Positions 6,423 to 12,285 of a stretch of DNA of 12,285 nt are shown one piece after another. This DNA is from an uncultured Pseudomonadaceae bacterium (GTDB lineage Bacteria; Pseudomonadota; Gammaproteobacteria; Pseudomonadales; Pseudomonadaceae): NCBI GenBank assembly GCA_947630465.1, contig CANRHT010000043.1, positions 1-12,285 on the forward strand. The letters are read 5' to 3'. Position 1 is the first letter of the stretch; every line of letters starts with the position of its first letter. Made by a program: the position numbers and the translations under genes. Below the pieces are notes generated by a model, which was not told where the DNA came from, ran no database searches, and was given only the letters and a program-made list of their open reading frames with translations.

Positions 6423-6908
6423 TTAGCAGCTCTGCGTTGTTGGGTTGAGCTGGTAGTGACCGGACTTTCCGCCGAGCTTTTCGAGCAACTGAGTGCGTTC
6501 AATCACCATGCCGCGATCCACTGCTTTGCACATGTCGTAAAGGGTCAGCGCCGCAACACTGGCGGCGGTTAATGCCTCCATTTCCACGCCGGTTTGTCCT
6601 GATAATTTGCAGGTGGCAGTGATCTGCACTTGATCGGGAGCGTGCGCAGTTAAATGCACTTTAATGCTGGTCAGCAATAACGGATGGCACAACGGAATCA
6701 GCTCATGAGTACGCTTGGCGGCTTGAATACCTGCAATGCGCGCCACCGCAAAGACATCACCTTTTGGGTGCTGGCCATCGTTAATCATCGCTAAAGTACT
6801 GGGTAGCATGCGTACCCACGCTTCGGCACTGGCTTCACGCTGGGTGTTGGCTTTATCGGTGACGTCGACCATATTGGCGCGCCCTTGCTCATCAAGATGA
6901 GTCAGCAT
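6423..6908 (-). CDS. moaC: Cyclic pyranopterin monophosphate synthase MoaC
   Basis: MoaC converts the MoaA product (3',8-cyclo-GTP) into cPMP. The 161-residue protein starts with the usual region (MVDVTDK) and contains [19 protein letters not shown], the loop [13 protein letters not shown] and the motif [11 protein letters not shown] with Asp125 and Lys128, which match known catalytic positions. It ends with the typical GGKSG-Y segment. The ATG at 6908 overlaps the end of mobA by 7 nt and has AGGAGA 6 nt upstream, also within mobA, which indicates coupled translation. Length matches E. coli MoaC (161). Nothing is missing. Confidence 0.96.
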   Translation of the reverse strand: MLTHLDEQGRANMVDVTDKANTQREASAEAWVRMLPSTLAMINDGQHPKGDVFAVARIAGIQAAKRTHELIPLCHPLLLTSIKVHLTAHAPDQVQITATCKLSGQTGVEMEALTAASVAALTLYDMCKAVDRGMVIERTQLLEKLGGKSGHYQLNPTTQSC

Positions 6909-7504
6909 GATGTCTCCTGCATAGATAATGGTTGCTGCAAAACACTCGGATCATTGAAGTTGGCCAGACGTTGCTCGTCATCGGCGCAGTGAATTGCCAC
7001 AGGGTTTAATTGTAATAACGCATGCTTTGGACTGCGTTCGCCAGCGTCCCACAAGTCTTGTAAAACACTCAGCTGTGCTGTGGGGATGATGCTAAACAGC
7101 GGTTGCCAATGCGTTTGATGTTTGAACATGGCTGGACGCGCATCTGCGTGCTGATAGAGCTGACTGAGTAATTTCAAATCAATCCGTGGTGCATCACAAG
7201 GCAGAACCAAAAGGTATGGATGCCGAGCCACCTGCAAGGCGCTGAGGATGCCGACTAAAGGGCCGTGAAACTCAAGAGTTGGATCACTAACGATTTGATC
7301 GGCCAGCGCTTGGTAGCGGGCATGATTACGGTTACAAGAAATAATTAAATCATCGGTTAAAGGGCGCACCACGTGCTGCATATGCTCAATCAATGCTTGT
7401 CCTTGCCAAGTCACCCAGCCTTTATCATGGCCGCCCATACGTTGCCCGCGGCCACCCGCTAGCAGGGCGATGGAACAGTGAGGGAATAATGGCAAGTTCG
7501 GCAT
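6902..7504 (-). CDS. mobA: Molybdenum cofactor guanylyltransferase MobA
   Basis: MobA transfers GMP from GTP to Mo-molybdopterin to make the guanine dinucleotide form used by DMSO-reductase-family enzymes such as nitrate and formate enzymes. The 200-residue product carries the nucleotidyltransferase signature [16 protein letters not shown] (residues 14-29) and the metal-binding motif LPCDAPRID (Asp104). The ATG at 7504 was chosen because it gives a normal length (about 195-200). The open frame runs back to a GTG at 7561, which has no ribosome binding site. The chosen start has only a weak purine signal (GAG), so the exact start is less sure. It is the first gene of the leftward block, divergent from moaB across a 68-nt gap, and overlaps moaC by 7 nt. 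MobB is not seen nearby. Confidence 0.92.
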   Translation of the reverse strand: MPNLPLFPHCSIALLAGGRGQRMGGHDKGWVTWQGQALIEHMQHVVRPLTDDLIISCNRNHARYQALADQIVSDPTLEFHGPLVGILSALQVARHPYLLVLPCDAPRIDLKLLSQLYQHADARPAMFKHQTHWQPLFSIIPTAQLSVLQDLWDAGERSPKHALLQLNPVAIHCADDEQRLANFNDPSVLQQPLSMQETSC

Positions 7505-7572
7505 ACAAAACTCAATTAATTGGATGATGTGTGGTATATCTTGGCGCAAATTTATTAACACAAGGTGATTTC
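7505..7572. promoter_or_regulatory. Short divergent promoter region between mobA and moaB
   Basis: These 68 nt must hold the start signals of both the leftward mobA block and the rightward moaB block, unless one is transcribed from within the other gene. For moaB a possible extended -10 is TGGTATATC (7532-7540), with no good -35. A perfect palindrome, CAATTAATTG (7513-7522), could be an operator or chance. No ModE-type or Anr-type site was seen. Exact promoters are uncertain. Confidence 0.4.
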
Positions 7573-8109
7573 ATGAGCCACGCCAGCAGTCAATTTGTTC
7601 CTTTAAATGTAGCCGTATTAACCGTGAGTGATACGCGTACCGCAGAAACAGATACATCTGGAAATTATTTATGCGATCAGTTAACCGCTGCGGGGCATAA
7701 CATCGTTGAACGCTTAATTCTGAAGGATAACCTATATCAAATCCGCGCGCAGGTCGCCAACTGGATTGCGAGCGATAATATTCAAGTTGTATTGACTACA
7801 GGCGGCACGGGCTTCACTGAGCGCGATAGCACACCGGAAGCCGTGAGTTGCTTATTTGATCGCCAAGTTGAAGGCTTTGGTGAGTTATTTCGCCAAATCT
7901 CTTATACAGAAATTGGCTCCTCAACCATTCAGTCCAGAGCTTTAGCGGGTTTATCAAATAACACGCTTATTTGTTGTATGCCGGGTTCAACCAATGCCTG
8001 TCGCACGGCTTGGGAAGGCATTTTGGTCGATCAATTGGATTCAACGCATACCCCATGCAATTTTGCTCCGCATGTGGGGCGAAAAACAGCTTGTGCAGGA
8101 CGCGATTAA
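7573..8109 (+). CDS. moaB: Molybdopterin adenylyltransferase-type protein MoaB (MogA/MoaB family)
   Basis: Proteins of this family bind molybdopterin, and the MogA type adenylates it with ATP before MoeA inserts the metal. The 178-residue product has the MoCF-domain motifs NVAVLTVSDTR (12-22), TTGGTGFTERDSTPEA (75-90) and MPGSTNACRTAWEGIL (136-151), and the conserved end (C-FAPHVGRK). Since no mogA is seen here, this gene likely supplies the adenylation step; that is inference from content. The ATG at 7573 has AAGGTGA 6 nt upstream; the frame extends 14 codons further but without a site. It is followed after 1 nt by moeA copy 2, pairing the adenylyltransferase with the next enzyme. Length is close to E. 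coli MoaB (170). Confidence 0.94.
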   Translation: MSHASSQFVPLNVAVLTVSDTRTAETDTSGNYLCDQLTAAGHNIVERLILKDNLYQIRAQVANWIASDNIQVVLTTGGTGFTERDSTPEAVSCLFDRQVEGFGELFRQISYTEIGSSTIQSRALAGLSNNTLICCMPGSTNACRTAWEGILVDQLDSTHTPCNFAPHVGRKTACAGRD

Positions 8110-8110
8110 G

Positions 8111-9310
8111 ATGAGTTTGTTAAACGTTGATGCAGCGCTGCAGATTTTGCTGGAACAGGCGCGCGCTGCAGAGGGTTTAGAAACGGTAACCGTCGCACTG
8201 GCTGACGCCGAAAATCGTGTTCTAGCTGAGCCGTTGCTGGCTCAATTCGCCATGCCACCCTGGGCCAATAGCTCGATGGATGGTTATGCCGTACGCAGTA
8301 GCGAGGTGCGGGCCGGGCACGCATTACCAGTCAGCCAGAAAATCTTTGCCGGTCACAGTCCTGAGCCTTTAGCGCAGGGTACTTGTGCGCGTATTTTCAC
8401 CGGTGCACCTTTACCAGAAGGGGCTGATGCGGTGGAAATGCAGGAAAATACCGCCGAACTTGGCGATGGCACTGTGCGTTTTAGTCAAGTTGTTCCCAAA
8501 GATAAGTTTGTTCGCCCGAAAGGCCAGGAAGCCATGCCCGGTGATGAAATATTGCCAGCCGGTATTCGTCTGGGGCCCATTGAGTTAGCGATGGCGGCAT
8601 CTTTGGGCTGTGCCAGCGTCACCGTTCGTCGTCAACTACGTGTTGCTGTGGTGTCTACGGGTGATGAGTTGGTCGAGCCCGGTCAGCCCTTAGCGCTAGG
8701 GCAGATCTATAACAGTAACCGCACCTTGCTTATGCAGTGCTTAAAACGCCTGAATTGCAGTGTCGTTGATATGGGTATTTTGCCGGATGATGCGCAATTG
8801 ACGCGTGAGCGTTTGGCGGCAATGCGCGATGTAGACTTGCTGATCAGTAGCGGCGGTGTGTCGGTAGGGGAAGCAGATTATTTGGGACAGGTGATCCGCG
8901 AAGAAGGTGAGTTGGATTTCTGGAAGTTGGCTTTAAAGCCGGGTAAACCCTTCACTTTAGGGCGCTATCAAGGTGTACCTGTGATTGGCTTACCGGGTAA
9001 TCCAACCTCAAGCTTGGTGACATTCTTATTGCTAGCACGACCTTATATTTTAACGCGCATGGGTGTGGCGGAGCCCTTGGCTCAGTCTTTCACTGTGCCG
9101 GTTAATTTTGCCATTACCACCGCCGGTGTGCGCCGTGAATTTATTCGCGTTGCGCTAGTGGAGGGGCGTGCGGAGAAAATGGGCCATCAATGTTCAGGGA
9201 TTCTGCGTAATGCTACGCAGGCGCATGGACTGCTGGAATTACCTGAGCACAGCACCTGTGCAGTGGGCGATTCATTACGGTTTTGGCCGTTTTCCAGTCT
9301 ATTGAATTAG
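8111..9310 (+). CDS. moeA: Molybdopterin molybdenumtransferase MoeA, copy 2 (canonical residues)
   Basis: This second, 399-residue MoeA has the motifs NSSMDGYAVR (Asp57), FTGAPLPEGAD, STGDELVEPGQP, LISSGGVSVGEADY, FWKLALKPGKPF (Lys272 and Lys276) and IGLPGNPTSS. At positions where copy 1 differs it keeps the residues of E. coli MoeA (TGDE, and the lysines aligned with 275 and 279). Its middle loop reads FVRPKGQE instead of NIRRRGEE. The ATG at 8111 was chosen because it gives the family-like N-terminus and follows the moaB stop by 1 nt, with AGGA about 10 nt upstream; a longer frame from 7994 only overlaps moaB. It is probably co-transcribed with moaB. No clear terminator follows, but modA has its own promoter. 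It is likely the main metal-insertion enzyme, by residue conservation. Confidence 0.93.
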   Translation: MSLLNVDAALQILLEQARAAEGLETVTVALADAENRVLAEPLLAQFAMPPWANSSMDGYAVRSSEVRAGHALPVSQKIFAGHSPEPLAQGTCARIFTGAPLPEGADAVEMQENTAELGDGTVRFSQVVPKDKFVRPKGQEAMPGDEILPAGIRLGPIELAMAASLGCASVTVRRQLRVAVVSTGDELVEPGQPLALGQIYNSNRTLLMQCLKRLNCSVVDMGILPDDAQLTRERLAAMRDVDLLISSGGVSVGEADYLGQVIREEGELDFWKLALKPGKPFTLGRYQGVPVIGLPGNPTSSLVTFLLLARPYILTRMGVAEPLAQSFTVPVNFAITTAGVRREFIRVALVEGRAEKMGHQCSGILRNATQAHGLLELPEHSTCAVGDSLRFWPFSSLLN

Positions 9311-9354
9311 ACGTGAGGCTGGCACAGTAGCGAGGCATAGGGCACCTTTTTTGC

Positions 9355-9368
9355 TTGATCTTGATCTA
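9355..9368 (+). promoter_or_regulatory. Anr/FNR-type binding site upstream of modA
   Basis: TTGAT-CTTG-ATCTA matches the FNR/Anr/Dnr consensus TTGAT-N4-ATCAA at 9 of 10 positions. Its centre (9361.5) lies 41.5 nt upstream of a start predicted near 9403 from the -10 TATAGT at 9390-9395. This is the spacing of a class II FNR-activated promoter, and the -35 region is poor, as expected for an activated promoter. It implies that molybdate uptake rises under low oxygen. Seen: the match and spacing; inferred: regulation. Confidence 0.6.
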
Positions 9369-9386
9369 TCTAAGCAGATGACAAAG

Positions 9387-9410
9387 CGTTATAGTCTGTT
9401 TTATATAACG
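9387..9410. promoter_or_regulatory. ModE-type operator overlapping the modA promoter
   Basis: CGTTATAGT-N6-TATATAACG matches the ModE operator layout as I recall it (CGNTATATA-N6-TATATAACG), with two mismatches in the left half. The outer 7 bp (CGTTATA/TATAACG) are a perfect inverted repeat. The likely -10 TATAGT (9390-9395) and the predicted transcript start near 9403 lie inside it, so bound ModE would block initiation. It ends 22 nt before the modA ATG. modE is encoded in this window. Confidence 0.8.
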
Positions 9411-9432
9411 GTCAAGATCAGTCAGGTGAACT

Positions 9433-10188
9433 ATGCTCAAATCAAGTTTGAAAAATCTATTAGCAACAGCCATCATCGTCGCTTCAGGCAGTGTTTTCTC
9501 TGCTGAAGTGACGGTCTCAGCCGCCGCCAGCTTAACCAATGCCTTTAAAGACATTGCCGAGAATTTTGAAAAAGCACACCCTGAACATAAGGTGTTGCTC
9601 AACTTTGCCGGCTCAGGTGAGTTGCTGCAGCAAATTGCTAAAGGCGCGCCGGTTGATGTGTTTGCTTCTGCAGATCAAATCACTATGGATAAAGCCCAGG
9701 AGCAAAACCTGCTCGCACAAGGCAGTCGTAAAGACTTTGTGCAAAACACTGTGGTGGTGATCACCCCAACAGACAGCGCTTTGCAGTTGACACAGTTAAC
9801 CGATTTGCAGCAAGACGCCCTGCAGCGTTTAGCGGTCAGTAATCCAGACAGCGTGCCGGTAGGACGCTATAGCAAGCAGGCACTGGTCACGCATAAGTTA
9901 TGGGATGCGCTGGCTGATAAAATCATTAATACGCAGAATGTGCGTCAGTCCTTAGATTACGTTGCGCGTGATGAAGTGGATGCAGGTTTTGTTTACGCCA
10001 CTGATGCAGCCATTATGGCGGACAAAGTGAAAGTGCAATTTACTGTGCCATTGGACACAGTGGTCAGTTACCCAATTGCTATCACCCAAGAAGGCAGCGC
10101 TAAAGAACTCAGTCAGCAATTTATTGATTACCTCTTCAGTGAGGACAGTCAGGCGGTGCTGAGCCAGTACGGTTTTAGTAAGCCATAA
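9433..10188 (+). CDS. modA: Molybdate ABC transporter substrate-binding protein ModA
   Basis: This is the periplasmic molybdate/tungstate-binding protein of the ModABC importer. The 251-residue product has an N-terminal signal peptide (MLKSSLKN, hydrophobic stretch, then SVFSA before EVTVS; cleavage likely after residue 24). The mature part has the ModA motifs SAAASLTNAFKDIA, LNFAGSGELLQQI and GAPVDVFASAD, which supply oxyanion-binding serines, and later VPVGRYSKQAL and DAGFVYATDA. The ATG at 9433 has AGGTGA 3 nt upstream. A small repeat (TCAAA/TTTGA, 9437-9451) spans the first codons. It follows moeA2 after 122 nt that hold the Anr-type box and ModE operator, and it leads modABC. Substrate specificity for molybdate over tungstate is by family and context. 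Confidence 0.96.
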   Translation: MLKSSLKNLLATAIIVASGSVFSAEVTVSAAASLTNAFKDIAENFEKAHPEHKVLLNFAGSGELLQQIAKGAPVDVFASADQITMDKAQEQNLLAQGSRKDFVQNTVVVITPTDSALQLTQLTDLQQDALQRLAVSNPDSVPVGRYSKQALVTHKLWDALADKIINTQNVRQSLDYVARDEVDAGFVYATDAAIMADKVKVQFTVPLDTVVSYPIAITQEGSAKELSQQFIDYLFSEDSQAVLSQYGFSKP

Positions 10189-10198
10189 GTTACCCATT

Positions 10199-10876
10199 AT
10201 GGATTCTGTTTGGGTCGCGCTGAGCCTGTCACTCAAAGTGGCAGGCTGGGCAACCGCATTGAATATTGTGTTGGGTATTGCTGTTGGTTTTTTCCTCGCG
10301 CGCACACGGTTTTTTGGCCGTGATCTACTCGATACCTTGCTGACGCTACCTATGGTGATGCCGCCGACTGTGTTGGGTTATTACTTGTTGGTACTGGTCG
10401 GACGCCGAAGTGCCTTTGGATCTTGGTTGTACGATACGTTTGGTATTAACCTGATCTTCACCTGGCAAGGTGCGGTGATTGCCGCCACTGTGGTAGCTTT
10501 CCCACTGGTGTTTAAGCCCGCACGTGCAGCCTTTGAAGCAGTCGATAGCGAACTGGAGCAAGCGGCACGCGTTTTAGGTGTATCTGAGCTCGCGATTTTC
10601 TTTCGCATTACTTTGCCACTGGCGTGGCGCGGTATTTTAGCTGGAGTGTTACTGGCGTTTGCCCGTGCGCTGGGTGAGTTTGGTGCCACTTTAATGGTGG
10701 CAGGTAGTATTCCAGGTAAAACGCAGACCTTATCTATTGCGGTTTATGAAGCGGTACAAGCCGGTAAAGACGATACGGCGAACCTGTTAGTGATCATCAC
10801 TTCAATTGTCTGTGTGGTGGTGCTCTTGAGCGCCAGCCGCTTAGCACCGGGGCGTGTCAATGAGCGAGCGAGGTAG
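10199..10876 (+). CDS. modB: Molybdate ABC transporter permease ModB
   Basis: This inner-membrane channel of the molybdate importer is made of two ModB copies. The 225-residue product has about five hydrophobic segments. Its cytoplasmic EAA loop (EQAARVLGVSELAIFF and ITLP, about 120-140) couples to the ATPase ModC. Other family motifs are TLPMVMPPTVLGYYLL and FARALGEFGATLMVAG. The ATG at 10199 is 10 nt after the modA stop; there is hardly any ribosome binding site (CATAAG), and no other in-frame start lies between the genes, so translation is probably coupled to modA. The end comes 4 nt before the preferred modC start. Length is normal (E. coli 229). Confidence 0.95.
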   Translation: MDSVWVALSLSLKVAGWATALNIVLGIAVGFFLARTRFFGRDLLDTLLTLPMVMPPTVLGYYLLVLVGRRSAFGSWLYDTFGINLIFTWQGAVIAATVVAFPLVFKPARAAFEAVDSELEQAARVLGVSELAIFFRITLPLAWRGILAGVLLAFARALGEFGATLMVAGSIPGKTQTLSIAVYEAVQAGKDDTANLLVIITSIVCVVVLLSASRLAPGRVNERAR

Positions 10877-10880
10877 ACTG

Positions 10881-11573
10881 ATGTTTTTAGACTTGGCTCT
10901 GACTAAAACCATGCGTTCAGGTCAACGTGAGTTCAGCTTGGAATTGGAATACGCCTCAAGCAGTGATTGCTTAGTGGTGTTAGGGCCGTCGGGCTCGGGT
11001 AAAAGTTTGCTGCTGCAGATGATTGCGGGCTTATTAAAGCCTGATAGTGGTCATTTAAAATTAGCTGGGCGTACGTTGTTTGATGCGCAGCGCGGCATTA
11101 ACTTGACACCGCAGCAGCGTGAAGTGGCATTTTTATTTCAAAGCTATGCGCTTTTTCCGCATCTGAGCGTACGGCAAAATGTGGCTTTTAGTTTACGCCG
11201 TGGCCTGTTGAATCCCAGTACACAAGTTGCCAGCAAGGCGGTTGATTACTGGTTGGATAATTTTGGCTTAGAACCTGTGCAGCACCAAAGACCCCATGAG
11301 CTATCTGGAGGTCAGCGCCAGCGTACCGCTTTAGCGCGTGCGTTAGTGACAGAGCCGCGTGCCTTACTTTTAGATGAGCCGTTTTCGGCGTTGGATCCTG
11401 ATTTGCGCATTCATATGCGTAAAGAGTTGCGAGAATTGCAACAACGCTTAGCTGTGCCGCTGATTCTGATCACCCATGATGTGGAAGATGTCAAAGTCTT
11501 TGCCGAGCAAACCTTATGTTTAAAAAACGGTCAGGTTGATCACGAGCGCCAACAGTTGATGCAAACGTCTTAA
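10881..11573 (+). CDS. modC: Molybdate ABC transporter ATP-binding protein ModC, short form without Mop/TOBE domain
   Basis: ModC is the ATPase of the ModABC importer. From the ATG at 10881 the product has 230 residues: Walker A GPSGSGKS (35-42), Q-loop FLFQSYALFPH, signature LSGGQRQR (141-148), Walker B ALLLDEP (161-167) and switch His199. Typical ModC proteins have about 350-360 residues with a C-terminal TOBE/Mop molybdate-binding domain; this one stops soon after the ATPase domain (KNGQVDHERQQLMQTS). The stop is followed by a noncoding stretch and a terminator, and no displaced Mop domain was seen. The 10881 start has GAGG 7 nt upstream; in-frame alternatives at 10854 (GTG) and 10860 (ATG) overlap modB. 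The nucleotide-binding motifs are intact, so it should work as an ATPase. Confidence 0.94.
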   Translation: MFLDLALTKTMRSGQREFSLELEYASSSDCLVVLGPSGSGKSLLLQMIAGLLKPDSGHLKLAGRTLFDAQRGINLTPQQREVAFLFQSYALFPHLSVRQNVAFSLRRGLLNPSTQVASKAVDYWLDNFGLEPVQHQRPHELSGGQRQRTALARALVTEPRALLLDEPFSALDPDLRIHMRKELRELQQRLAVPLILITHDVEDVKVFAEQTLCLKNGQVDHERQQLMQTS

Positions 11574-11651
11574 CACACAATCACAGGCTGTTTTATAGCT
11601 GTGCTATTGAGTTTTTAGCAGCAAGATCTGATCTATTTGTTGTCACTCATA

Positions 11652-11686
11652 AAAAAGCCAGAATCCTTATTGGAGTCTGGCTTTTT
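11652..11686. terminator. Bidirectional intrinsic terminator between modC and the aminotransferase gene
   Basis: AAAAAGCCAGAATCC (11652-11666) pairs with GGAGTCTGGCTTTTT (11672-11686) with one internal mismatch around a 5-nt loop. The A run on the left and T run on the right make it work on both strands, which suits the convergent genes modC (+) and the aminotransferase (-). The rest of the 154-nt gap shows only a weaker possible hairpin (about 11582-11603) and no gene. Confidence 0.92.
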
Positions 11687-11727
11687 ATTTTCGGCTGAGC
11701 TTAACCCGCAGTCAGTCGAGTTGTGGC

Positions 11728-12285
11728 TTAGAGCACTTGCACAATAGCGTCAGTCACGACATCAATATTGCTTAAGTTCAATGCCGCAACGCAAATCCGG
11801 CCACTGGATACTGCATAAATCGCAAACTCATCGCGCAAACGATCCACTTGCTCTTTAGTCAGTCCTGAGTACGAGAACATACCGCGTTGCTCTGTAACAA
11901 AACTAAAGTCACGTGTAGCGCCTTTGGCGGCCAGTTGCGCAACCATTAATTTGCGCATCAGTAAAATACGCTCGCGCATTTCACCCAGTTCTTGCTGCCA
12001 TAAGGCATTCAACTCTGGAGTATTGAGCACCAAACCGACAACGCTAGCACCGTGAGTAGGGGGGTTGGAGTAGTTGGTACGAATCACGCGTTTAAGTTGT
12101 GATAAAACACGTCCAGCTTGATCTTTAGATTCTGTCACAATCGATAACGCACCCACGCGCTCACCGTAGAGTGAGAATGATTTAGAGAACGAGCTGGATA
12201 CAAAGAACGACATGCCCGAGTCTGCAAATAAGCGTACCGCTTCGGCGTCTTGGTAAATACCTTCAGCAAAGCCTTGGTAAGCAAT
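11728..12285 (-). CDS. Aspartate/aromatic amino acid aminotransferase, C-terminal part (gene cut by the window edge)
   Basis: The frame stays open from the stop at 11728 to the window end, giving about 185 residues of a class I PLP-dependent aminotransferase. The first visible residues (IAYQGFAEG) belong to the AspC/TyrB group. SSSFSKSFSLYGERVG contains the PLP-binding lysine, and the C-terminus (SGRICVAALNLSNID) matches the substrate-binding arginine region. These cytoplasmic enzymes transfer amino groups from aspartate or aromatic amino acids to 2-oxoglutarate. The start codon lies outside the window; the ATG at 12213 is internal. It converges on modC across a bidirectional terminator and has no evident link to molybdenum. 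AspC and TyrB cannot be told apart from this piece. Confidence 0.9.
   Translation of the reverse strand: MAYQGFAEGIYQDAEAVRLFADSGMSFFVSSSFSKSFSLYGERVGALSIVTESKDQAGRVLSQLKRVIRTNYSNPPTHGASVVGLVLNTPELNALWQQELGEMRERILLMRKLMVAQLAAKGATRDFSFVTEQRGMFSYSGLTKEQVDRLRDEFAIYAVSSGRICVAALNLSNIDVVTDAIVQVL

Noticed and set aside
7994..8110. Longer N-terminus for moeA copy 2 reaching into moaB
   Set aside because: This part overlaps moaB coding sequence in another frame and adds 39 residues unlike MoeA; the ATG at 8111 fits the family.
9341..9352. Run of six T after moeA2, as a possible intrinsic terminator
   Set aside because: No stable stem precedes the T run; the upstream GGGCACC has no matching arm nearby.
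1..12285. CRISPR arrays, tRNA or rRNA genes, insertion sequences, phage or toxin-antitoxin genes
   Set aside because: Read on both strands, no regularly spaced repeats, RNA-gene signatures, transposase motifs or terminal repeats were seen; nearly all sequence is explained by the listed genes.

Overview
The window holds an almost complete molybdenum supply and molybdenum-cofactor (Moco) region from a gammaproteobacterium, most likely in or near the Pseudomonadaceae. GC looks close to 50%. Pointers to that group are the split sets moaC-moaD-moaE-moeA and mobA-moaB-moeA (an arrangement I recall, unchecked, from Pseudomonas), an Anr/FNR-type box, and flanking RND-exporter and tyrosine/aspartate aminotransferase genes. 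Low GC suggests a lineage such as Thiopseudomonas/Denitrificimonas rather than a classical high-GC Pseudomonas; that is inference.

Layout, left to right. The 3' end of an MMPL/RND exporter (+) ends at an intrinsic terminator. Then comes moaA (-). A divergent intergenic region separates it from a rightward block: a DUF2478 protein, a class I SAM-dependent methyltransferase and modE. These converge on a leftward block, mobA-moaC-moaD-moaE-moeA1 (read right to left), with overlapping or nearly touching genes. From the short divergent promoter region at about 7505-7572 a rightward block starts: moaB and a second moeA, then modA-modB-modC under their own promoter. A bidirectional terminator separates modC from the converging, partial aminotransferase gene.

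How the genes fit together. ModABC imports molybdate. MoaA and MoaC convert GTP to cPMP, MoaD/MoaE add the dithiolene sulfurs to give molybdopterin, MoaB (MogA-like) adenylates it, MoeA inserts molybdate, and MobA attaches GMP to give MGD for enzymes such as nitrate reductase. ModE senses molybdate. A site matching the ModE operator layout overlaps the modA promoter, directly downstream of a 9/10 Anr/FNR box placed at about -41.5. This suggests low-oxygen activation combined with molybdate repression. moeB (activation of MoaD) and mobB are not in the window.

Most of the window is ordinary Moco biology. The less explained parts are the DUF2478 protein and methyltransferase embedded in the cluster, two MoeA paralogs with different residues at known functional positions, a ModC without the usual C-terminal molybdate-binding domain, a good internal start in modE that could yield a free di-Mop protein, and several inverted repeats in leaders and promoters. 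No CRISPR array, tRNA, rRNA, insertion sequence or phage gene was seen, and no gene-free stretch exceeds 300 bases.
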